In this document: positions 1 to 4,636 of the stretch, one piece after another
Layout of the letters: each line of letters starts with the position of its first letter
How positions within the stretch are numbered: the first letter of the stretch is position 1
Assembly (NCBI GenBank): GCA_028687085.1
Contig: JAQUAU010000047.1
Coordinates: forward strand, 1 to 6,224
Direction: 5' to 3'
DNA from: Minisyncoccota bacterium
GTDB taxonomy: Bacteria > Patescibacteriota > Minisyncoccia > Phycocordibacterales > Phycocordibacteraceae
Length of the DNA stretch: 6,224 nt
Translations under genes and position numbers: made by a program
Notes under the pieces: model-generated
Databases searched by the model: none
What the model was told of the DNA's origin: nothing
The model's input: the letters and a program-made list of their open reading frames with translations, nothing else

Positions 1-3
1 GTA

Positions 4-37
4 AATCAAAAGCCCCGCGTTTGCGGGGCTTTTGATT
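4..37. terminator. Bidirectional intrinsic terminator downstream of HU gene
   Basis: A perfect 15-bp inverted repeat (4-18 pairing with 23-37) encloses a four-base loop, gttt in the given strand. The core of the stem is GC-rich (gccccgc/gcggggc) and is flanked by A-runs on one side and T-runs on the other, so an RNA read from either strand ends its hairpin with a U-rich stretch. It lies 27 bases beyond the HU stop codon and is the natural end of the leftward HU transcript. It may also stop rightward transcription entering from outside the window, since whatever lies left of base 1 is not visible. Confidence 0.85.
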
Positions 38-44
38 ACTTCAT
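36..44 (-). other. Two-codon ORF (Met-Lys-stop) behind a perfect Shine-Dalgarno
   Basis: On the minus strand, just after the HU stop, there is a full AGGAGG (bases 49-54), four bases, then ATG AAG TAA. The TAA lies inside the outer arm of the terminator stem. No longer reading frame follows. It could be a chance match, the remnant of a lost gene start, or a minimal ORF that parks a ribosome at the 3' end of the HU message. The motif is directly visible; any function is speculation. Confidence 0.3.
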
Positions 45-64
45 TCTACCTCCTATATACTGGG

Positions 65-337
65 CTACTTCACTGCGTCCTTCAGCGCCTTTGCGGGGCG
101 GAACTTCGCGGTGCGGCTGGCGGCGATGTGGATCGTCTCGCCTGTGCGCGGGTTGCGGCCCTGGCGCGCCGGGCGCGCCTTGGTCGCGAAGATGCCGAGG
201 CCGGCGATCGAGACTTCGTCGCCTGACTTGAGGCTGTGAACGATAGAATCGATCATCGTCTCGACAGCGCGCTCAGCGTCGGCCTTGGTCGAGCCGAGAA
301 CACCGTGCACCTTGTCGACAATGTCTGCTTTGTTCAT
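65..337 (-). CDS. hup: HU-family DNA-binding protein
   Basis: This encodes a 90-residue protein, the usual length for HU, a small basic dimer that bends and compacts DNA in the nucleoid. The N-terminal helices (about 1-40, beginning MNKADIVDKV) form the dimer body. The family signature follows at about 46-75: GLGIF, a basic stretch, then RNPRTGE at 61-67 with Pro63 at the tip of the DNA-binding arm that intercalates between base pairs. The C-terminus (RPAKALKDAV) is also typical. The ATG gives the canonical HU N-terminus, so the start is secure although no good SD precedes it, only a weak AGG about 13 bases upstream. A TAG stop is followed by a strong terminator. A promoter candidate about 105 bases upstream suggests it is transcribed alone with a long leader. 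It could equally be named HupA, HupB or HU-beta; IHF is less likely given the sequence. Confidence 0.95.
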   Translation of the reverse strand: MNKADIVDKVHGVLGSTKADAERAVETMIDSIVHSLKSGDEVSIAGLGIFATKARPARQGRNPRTGETIHIAASRTAKFRPAKALKDAVK

Positions 338-435
338 GAGAAATATACCTATCTAGTAATTTTACCCTGCCCGCTCGGTCTCTGGTGGGCCGTGCCCTGC
401 CGAAGCCGAGCTCCGAGCGAGGCGAAGGAGGGTAT
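338..435 (-). promoter_or_regulatory. Possible long GC-rich leader of the HU mRNA
   Basis: If the promoter at 442-469 is used, the HU mRNA would carry a leader of roughly 97 bases. Its first part is GC-rich with short self-complementary stretches: gggc/gccc around 388-400, and a near-palindrome around gagctc near 410. The last 30 bases before the ATG are AT-rich. No known riboswitch or ribosomal-protein leader is recognised. HU synthesis is regulated in many bacteria, so a structured leader is plausible, but nothing here proves it. Confidence 0.25.
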
Positions 436-441
436 GGGGAA

Positions 442-469
442 AGTATAGGAAATGCGCCATATTGCACAA
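442..469 (-). promoter_or_regulatory. Candidate sigma70-type promoter for HU
   Basis: On the minus strand a TATACT box (442-447, five of six bases matching TATAAT) lies 16 bases downstream of TTGTGC (464-469, three of six matching TTGACA). It sits in the gap after the rny stop codon and points at the HU gene. The -10 is good and the -35 is weak. rny has no visible terminator before it, so read-through from rny into HU is also possible. Confidence 0.4.
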
Positions 470-512
470 GAGGGCTAGACAACCCAGCGTGGATAGCGCG
501 AAATGATGAAAA

Positions 513-2021
513 TCACCGGGCGAATTCGACGACACGGTTCTCGCGGATGATGTTTACCTTGATCTCGCCCGGATATTTGAGCTCGCCCTGGATGCGCTTC
601 GCGATATCGCGCGCCAAGGTGTGCATCTGGATGTCCGAGATCTTGCCCGGGTTCACAAAGATGCGGATCTCGCGGCCTGCCGCGATTGCATAGACCTTCT
701 CCACACCGGGGAAGGTGGCCGCGAGGCGCTCGAGGTCGCCCAGGCGCTCGAGGTAGCGGTCGACGGTGTCGCGACGCGCACCCGGCCGACCAGCCGATAT
801 CGCGTCGGCCACCTGCACGATGACCGCCTCGGGCGTTTCATAGGGGTGCTCATCGTGGTGCGACTGCATCGCCGTGATGATGCGCGTATCGACGCCGAAC
901 TTCTCGAGGATGCGGCGGCCAATCTCAACATGTGTGCCCTGCACCTCATGATCAACCGCCTTGCCGATATCGTGCAAGAGAGCTCCGGCACGCGCCACAG
1001 CAATGTCTGCCCCGAGCTCAGTGGCGAGCATGCCGGCGATGTGCGCCATCTCGATCGAGTGCGAGAGCATGTTCTGCCCGAAGCTGGTGCGGAAATGGAG
1101 GCGGCCGAGAAGGGCGATGAGCTTGGGATCGAGCCCGATGACGCCCGCCTCATAGGCGGCGGCCTCGCCCTTCTCTTTGATCAACTCGGCGACCTCAGCG
1201 CGCGTCTTCTCCACCGTCTCTTCTATCTTGGCCGGCTGAATGCGGCCGTCGACGATGAGCTTCTCGAGCGCTATCTTCGCGATGGCACGGCGAAGCGGAT
1301 CAAATGAGGAGAGCGTGATGCGATCTGGAGCATCGTCGATAAGCACGTCGACGCCGGTGGCGCGTTCGAATGCCTTGATGTTGCGCCCCTCTTTGCCGAT
1401 AATCTTGCCCTTCACATCTTCAGACGGGAGCACGACCGAGAGCGACATCACCTCGGCGTTCACTGCGTTGCCGAGCCGATGAATCGTCGTCGTGAGGATC
1501 TCACGCGCCTTGTCCTCAAGGCGCTCTCGGCTGTTGGCGGAGAGCTTCTGGAGCCGCAGGAGAATCGCCTCTTCGTGGGCGCGTTCGATATCTCTAAAAA
1601 GTTCTTCGCGCGCTTTTTCTTCTGACAAGTGTGCGACCTTCGAGAGTTCTTTAGCGCGTTCTGCAGCAAGTCTCTCTGCTTCTTGCTTCGCACGCACCGC
1701 CTCCTGTTCGCGCGCGCGCACTTCGTTCTCCTTTTCATCAAGAAATTCTTCGCGACTGGCGACGCGCTCTTCGCGCGCAGAGAGCTTGCCCTCGCGCTCT
1801 TCGATCGGCGCGAGGCGTTCGGTCTCGATAACCTCGCCGCGAAACTCGGCCTCGGCGATAATCTTGGCCGCCTGCTCTTTCGCCACGAGCATCTTGCGCT
1901 TGATATCGAGCTCGACCGAGCCCCGCTGAGCAAGACCAATCAGCACTCGGAGCACATAGCCGAGCGCGATACCACCGACGCCCGAGAGCGCCAGCATGAT
2001 CAAAATGATGTTGAGTGACAT
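513..2021 (-). CDS. rny: Ribonuclease Y (membrane-anchored endoribonuclease)
   Basis: This is a 502-residue protein, close to the roughly 520 residues usual for RNase Y, the endonuclease that starts mRNA decay in many bacteria lacking RNase E. Domains in order: a membrane-spanning N-terminus (about 4-30, LNIILIMLALSGVGGIALGY); a long charged coiled coil (about 40-185) rich in Glu, Arg, Lys and Ala; a KH RNA-binding domain (about 195-265) with GKEG at 209-212; and an HD metal-dependent hydrolase domain (about 318-410) with His321, the His350-Asp351 pair in LLHDIGKA, His388-His389-Asp390 and Asp406 in VADAISAGRPGAR. The C-terminus (ENRVVEFAR) ends as the family does, at a TGA, which argues against UGA recoding. 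The ATG chosen puts the membrane helix at the very start. No SD is visible. An 8-bp GC hairpin lies just upstream. Likely acts at the inner face of the cytoplasmic membrane. Confidence 0.96.
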   Translation of the reverse strand: MSLNIILIMLALSGVGGIALGYVLRVLIGLAQRGSVELDIKRKMLVAKEQAAKIIAEAEFRGEVIETERLAPIEEREGKLSAREERVASREEFLDEKENEVRAREQEAVRAKQEAERLAAERAKELSKVAHLSEEKAREELFRDIERAHEEAILLRLQKLSANSRERLEDKAREILTTTIHRLGNAVNAEVMSLSVVLPSEDVKGKIIGKEGRNIKAFERATGVDVLIDDAPDRITLSSFDPLRRAIAKIALEKLIVDGRIQPAKIEETVEKTRAEVAELIKEKGEAAAYEAGVIGLDPKLIALLGRLHFRTSFGQNMLSHSIEMAHIAGMLATELGADIAVARAGALLHDIGKAVDHEVQGTHVEIGRRILEKFGVDTRIITAMQSHHDEHPYETPEAVIVQVADAISAGRPGARRDTVDRYLERLGDLERLAATFPGVEKVYAIAAGREIRIFVNPGKISDIQMHTLARDIAKRIQGELKYPGEIKVNIIRENRVVEFAR

Positions 2022-2036
2022 AGCCCGTTTAATTAT

Positions 2037-2057
2037 TCCCGCCCCGCACGGGCGGGA
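2037..2057. repeat. GC-rich hairpin just upstream of rny
   Basis: An 8-bp perfect inverted repeat (tcccgccc at 2037-2044 with gggcggga at 2050-2057) encloses a five-base loop. It lies 15 bases before the rny start codon, so if rny has a leader this would be a stable stem just ahead of the ribosome entry region. Neither strand has a convincing U-run after it, so it is a poor terminator. It may instead be a 5'-leader stem or an operator. An AATAAT box at 2032-2037 overlaps its rny-proximal edge. Confidence 0.5.
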
Positions 2058-2082
2058 GAGGATAAGATTCTAAAAAGGGAAG

Positions 2083-2119
2083 AGTCGGCGGGGCTTTCAG
2101 TGCAGTCAGTCGGCGGGGC
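2083..2119. repeat. Direct repeat of 12 bases in the divergent intergenic region
   Basis: The sequence agtcggcggggc occurs at 2083-2094 and again at 2108-2119, 25 bases apart start to start. It lies in the 252-base region between the divergent starts of rny and the rightward gene. Two copies spaced by about two and a half helical turns could be binding sites for a regulator or a small duplication. A separate 7-base repeat, actgctc, occurs at 2153-2159 and 2172-2178. No clear promoter was found for either divergent gene in this region, and no RNA gene. Confidence 0.4.
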
Positions 2120-2261
2120 GGTATGCGGGGACTCTAGCACAAATGGTTCGACACTGCTCACCACGGGCGAAACTGCTCGGACTTGCATAATTAGCGCTCG
2201 AGAGTAGGGTTTCGATTGGACACCGAACCTTGGTGAATACGGCATGTGCCGGACCTATTGC

Positions 2262-2266
2262 AGGAG
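2262..2266 (+). promoter_or_regulatory. Strong ribosome binding site that sets the start at 2274
   Basis: AGGAG at 2262-2266 lies seven bases before the ATG at 2274, an ideal position. It decides the start of the rightward gene: an in-frame ATG ten codons earlier (2244) has no SD and would place this purine-rich motif inside the coding region. This is the only textbook SD in front of a substantial gene in the window. Confidence 0.8.
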
Positions 2267-2273
2267 AATTGAC

Positions 2274-3146
2274 ATGAAGTGTACTGACATTCAGATCGGC
2301 GATATAAACTCCAAGGACAAACCGACTTTGGAACAATTTGCCGAGAGCGCAGAAGCAGAAAGCTCGCTGGGGAAATCCTTCCTCGCACTCACCCAGGAGA
2401 CCGCATGGTCAAGCGACTATACCGTCGGGGCATATCTCACTGACGCTCCCTTTCAAAAGCCCCGTCTGGTCATCAAACACGAGACCTTCGTGCGTCCGCT
2501 CGTCATCAAAGACGGAACCGGCACCGACCTGTCGCTTCGCGGTATCGAAGATGCCGTGCGCGACCACTTCCGGGAATGCAAGGAATGGTTGCAACCGACT
2601 CTTAGCCACCTACAGGGCCAGATAAACGATCTGTTCCGGGCACGCGAAAAGATCACTGTCGACAAAGCGAAAGCGGTAATCGTCGCAGTCTTCCCCGAAG
2701 CAGCTGAAGCAACGCCGTTTTCGACCCCCTGGGGACGCGACCTCTGTGCTTTTTCTACGGGGATGGATGAAGGCCCGGTCTTCGTGGTGCGGATGCTCGA
2801 TCTAGAGCCTGCCGGCGGCGTGGCGCGTATCGATTGTCACCCCGGCTACTGGTATGGTCTCGGAGACGGCGTCGAGAAAAATAAGATGCACGGGCTCTTC
2901 TGGGCTGAACTCGCGCGAGCATTTGCGGCGCGCGAGCTGCAAATCCCGGAGAAGGACCTGGGATGCGAGGATGTCGTTGCAACCGAGAAGCCGTGGGAAT
3001 TCCCGCAAGTCGACCCCTACGTCGTCGAAAAGGTCGTCTTGCGTGATGGGCCCGGGGAACGTATCGTCGTCGAGTTCGGGAGCGACAATCTGCCGATGAA
3101 AGCGGAGCTGTCGATGGCTTCTCGCGAGGAAGCCGTCGGTTCCTAG
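2274..3146 (+). CDS. Hypothetical protein, 290 residues, no recognised family
   Basis: I do not recognise this protein. From the SD-supported ATG it has 290 residues, ending in TAG just before a strong terminator. It looks soluble: no signal peptide, no membrane segment, and a mix of acidic helices and strand-like hydrophobic stretches. Visible landmarks are a hydrophobic strand at 64-78 (RLVIKHETFVRPLVI), a likely amphipathic helix at 90-125, a hydrophobic strand at 133-140 (KAVIVAVF), VFVVRML at 169-175, an aromatic and Gly-rich segment at 188-198 (CHPGYWYGLGD), an Ala-rich helix near 208-222, and VVEKVVL/ERIVVEF at the end. Cysteines are at 3, 102, 158, 188 and 231, with no metal-binding spacing. 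It is the only complete gene on the plus strand, divergent from rny and convergent with clpP, and appears to be its own transcription unit. Codon use resembles the neighbours, so recent transfer is not obvious. Confidence 0.8.
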   Translation: MKCTDIQIGDINSKDKPTLEQFAESAEAESSLGKSFLALTQETAWSSDYTVGAYLTDAPFQKPRLVIKHETFVRPLVIKDGTGTDLSLRGIEDAVRDHFRECKEWLQPTLSHLQGQINDLFRAREKITVDKAKAVIVAVFPEAAEATPFSTPWGRDLCAFSTGMDEGPVFVVRMLDLEPAGGVARIDCHPGYWYGLGDGVEKNKMHGLFWAELARAFAARELQIPEKDLGCEDVVATEKPWEFPQVDPYVVEKVVLRDGPGERIVVEFGSDNLPMKAELSMASREEAVGS

Positions 3147-3169
3147 CCACTGTTCTGATTGCAATTAAA

Positions 3170-3199
3170 AAGGGCGGGTCGCAGTTGCGACCCGCCCTT
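3170..3199. terminator. Bidirectional intrinsic terminator between the convergent genes
   Basis: A perfect 14-bp stem (aagggcgggtcgca at 3170-3183 with its complement at 3186-3199) has a two- to four-base loop. Rightward RNA ends in a U-rich run (cttgttttctt). Leftward RNA ends in uuuuuaauu, from the A-run at 3165-3171. It lies 23 bases after the stop of the rightward hypothetical gene and 45 bases after the clpP stop, so it plausibly ends both transcripts. Confidence 0.9.
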
Positions 3200-3244
3200 C
3201 TTGTTTTCTTATTCTTCCTGCTTACTGCTCCTGCCTCCTGCTCA

Positions 3245-3844
3245 CTAATTAAATACTTTGTCGACCAACCCGTACTTCTTGGCCTCGTCAGCAGTCATGA
3301 AGAAGTCACGCTCGACATCCTTCTCGATCTTCTCGAGCTTCTGGCCGGTGTTCTTCGCAAGAATCTTGTTGAGGACCGCGCGGAGCTTCAAAATCTGCTT
3401 CGCTGTGATCTCGATGTCAGTCGCCTGACCCTCGGCGCCGCCGTGCGGCTGATGGATCATGACCTCGGCATTCGGGAGCGCATAGCGCTTGCCCTTTGCT
3501 CCGGCCGAGAGAAGGATCGCTGCGCCCGAGGCCGCCATACCGACGCAGACGGTGGAGACACTCGGCTTCACGTGATTCATCGTGTCCACCATCGCCAAGG
3601 TCGCGGTGACCGAGCCGCCGGGGCTGTTGATATAGAGCGAGATGTCCTTCTTGGGATCCTCTGCTTCGAGAAAGAGGAGCTGAGCGATGACGAGGTTCGC
3701 CACATCGTCATCGATCGGGCCACCCAAGAAGACGATGCGTTCTTTGAGGAGACGCGAGTAGATGTCGTAGGCGCGCTCGCCGAACTGGCTCTTCTCGATA
3801 ACCATCGGGACGAGCATCGAAGCGCGCGGTGAGGTGTATTTCAT
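3245..3844 (-). CDS. clpP: ATP-dependent Clp protease proteolytic subunit ClpP
   Basis: This 199-residue protein is the serine peptidase subunit that stacks in two seven-member rings and degrades proteins fed in by a Clp ATPase such as ClpX or ClpC; no such ATPase lies in the window. The catalytic triad is complete: Ser106 in GMAASGA, His131 in MIHQPHGG and Asp180 in VERDFF. The N-terminal MVIEKSQFGERAYDIYSRLL and the SLYINSPGGSVTA segment (69-81) are classic for the family. The ATG at 3844 gives a normal ClpP length. An in-frame ATG 26 codons earlier would add an unrelated basic extension overlapping the upstream gene, and was rejected. No SD is visible; a TAATTT box lies seven bases before the ATG. 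The gene starts 16 bases after the small membrane-protein gene and ends with tandem stops TAG TGA. S-G-A follows the motif where many ClpPs have S-M-G/A, a minor variation. Confidence 0.96.
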   Translation of the reverse strand: MKYTSPRASMLVPMVIEKSQFGERAYDIYSRLLKERIVFLGGPIDDDVANLVIAQLLFLEAEDPKKDISLYINSPGGSVTATLAMVDTMNHVKPSVSTVCVGMAASGAAILLSAGAKGKRYALPNAEVMIHQPHGGAEGQATDIEITAKQILKLRAVLNKILAKNTGQKLEKIEKDVERDFFMTADEAKKYGLVDKVFN

Positions 3845-3860
3845 ATGATAAAAATTACGT

Positions 3861-4055
3861 TTATTGTGCGATCTCGGGAGCCGTAAAGACTTGGTTCTGC
3901 GCGATGCGCTCGCCCCAGGCATAGAAGGCGCCGATGATAATCATGAGCACGATGATGACGATCGAGATAACGACGCCCCACTGTTGCTGAGCAGGCGAGG
4001 GCATGCCGACCGGGAGCGTGGGTTCACCGACGGGGAGCAGTTTTTCTGGTTCCAT
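3861..4055 (-). CDS. Small single-span membrane protein, function unknown
   Basis: A 64-residue protein: a polar, proline-rich N-terminus (MEPEKLLPVGEPTLPVG, about 1-25), one strongly hydrophobic segment at about 27-46 (GVVISIVIIVLMIIIGAFYA), then a short polar tail (WGERIAQNQVFTAPEIAQ). The span is long enough to cross the membrane once. There is no signal-peptidase site or lipobox. Its ATG begins two bases after the ppa stop codon (TAG CT ATG), so translation is probably coupled to ppa, and no independent SD is seen. Sixteen bases separate it from clpP. I do not recognise the family. The tight spacing, the clean hydrophobic segment and the fit between two operon genes make it a real gene rather than a chance frame. 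Confidence 0.8.
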   Translation of the reverse strand: MEPEKLLPVGEPTLPVGMPSPAQQQWGVVISIVIIVLMIIIGAFYAWGERIAQNQVFTAPEIAQ

Positions 4056-4057
4056 AG

Positions 4058-4582
4058 CTACTTGGCGTCGCTGTACATCTTGCGCGCGCGCTCGAATGCT
4101 TCTTTCGCCACTGCGGCACCCTCATAGCCATCAATCTTCACCTCGGCCGGCTTTCCTTTCAGCTGTTTGTAGGTCTCGAAGAAGTGCACGAACTCTTTGA
4201 GCTGGTGCTGGTTCACATCCCCAATGTCCTGCACGTCGTCCCAGCGCTTATCCTCAGTCGGCACAGCGATAATCTTTTCATCGGCGTCGCCGCCGTCAAT
4301 CATGTGCAGGATGCCGACTGGGCGTGCGGCAACGAGGACGCCGACGTCGAGCGGATAGGACGTGAGCACAATCACGTCGAGCGCGTCGCCGTCGTCCCAG
4401 AGCGTCTGCGGCACGAAGCCGTAGTCGAAGGGGTAGGCGGCCGCAGAATAATTGGCGCGGTCGAGTTTGATGAGGCCGGTCTTCTTGTCGATCTCGTATT
4501 TATTGTGCGAGTCCTTCGGTATCTCAATGATGACGTTCATCGCGTCTTTCTCGCCCAGGTCAATATCGTGCAGTAGGTTCAT
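4058..4582 (-). CDS. ppa: Inorganic pyrophosphatase, family I
   Basis: This 174-residue cytoplasmic enzyme splits pyrophosphate into two phosphates with Mg2+, pulling nucleic acid and protein synthesis forward; its length matches bacterial family I enzymes (about 175). Active-site residues seen, aligned by eye with the E. coli enzyme: Glu20 in IEIPK, Lys28 and Glu30, Arg42, Tyr54 in FDYGF, the metal-binding signature DGDALD with Asp64, Asp66 and Asp69, Asp96, Asp101 and Lys103, and Tyr138-Lys139 in FFETYK. All are present, so it should be active. The ATG gives the typical N-terminus. No SD is present; a perfect TATAAT lies eight bases before the ATG, which suggests a leaderless transcript in addition to read-through from nusA. 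The small membrane-protein gene follows after two bases. Confidence 0.96.
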   Translation of the reverse strand: MNLLHDIDLGEKDAMNVIIEIPKDSHNKYEIDKKTGLIKLDRANYSAAAYPFDYGFVPQTLWDDGDALDVIVLTSYPLDVGVLVAARPVGILHMIDGGDADEKIIAVPTEDKRWDDVQDIGDVNQHQLKEFVHFFETYKQLKGKPAEVKIDGYEGAAVAKEAFERARKMYSDAK

Positions 4583-4590
4583 ATCCGTGG

Positions 4591-4617
4591 ATTATAGCGC
4601 AGCGCCGACTTTTTCAA
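4591..4617 (-). promoter_or_regulatory. Candidate ppa promoter giving a leaderless transcript
   Basis: On the minus strand a perfect TATAAT (4591-4596) is preceded at a 15-base spacing by TTGAAA (4612-4617, five of six matching TTGACA). Transcription starting about seven bases beyond TATAAT would begin at or next to the ppa ATG, so the mRNA would have almost no leader, which fits the lack of an SD. The short spacer is a weakness. The -35 falls inside the hairpin at 4600-4628. Confidence 0.45.
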
Positions 4618-4628
4618 AGTCGGCGCTG
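4600..4628. terminator. Hairpin between nusA and ppa, poor as a simple terminator
   Basis: A perfect 13-bp stem (cagcgccgacttt at 4600-4612 with 4616-4628) has a three-base loop. It starts eight bases after the nusA stop. The leftward RNA continues with CGCTATAATCC rather than a U-run, so classical intrinsic termination would be inefficient. It may instead cause partial termination, protect the nusA mRNA 3' end from exonucleases, or be a processing site separating nusA from ppa. It overlaps the candidate ppa -35. Confidence 0.6.
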
Positions 4629-4636
4629 ATTCTGGT

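Noticed and set aside
513..515. UGA recoding as in Gracilibacteria and SR1
   Set aside because: The rny TGA falls exactly at the family C-terminus, so it works as a stop; the standard code fits all genes.
621..1307. A 228-codon open frame on the plus strand opposite rny
   Set aside because: It lies fully inside the RNase Y gene on the other strand, with no SD and no recognisable domain; it is a GC-driven shadow frame.
2084..2130. Possible G-quadruplex from GGGG runs
   Set aside because: Only three runs of four G are present and they are far apart, which is too little to support a quadruplex.
2120..2165. Possible tRNA or tmRNA 3' end (ggttcga followed by cacca)
   Set aside because: The bases either side of ttcga cannot form a five-pair T-stem, and no acceptor, D or anticodon arms can be built upstream.
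3185..3832. A 215-codon open frame on the plus strand opposite clpP
   Set aside because: It starts inside the shared terminator stem and runs antisense to ClpP. The hydrophobic start is due to the T-rich tail of the terminator, not a signal peptide.
3845..3922. N-terminal extension of ClpP from the ATG at 3922
   Set aside because: The extra 26 residues are basic, unlike any ClpP, and overlap the small membrane-protein gene in another frame.
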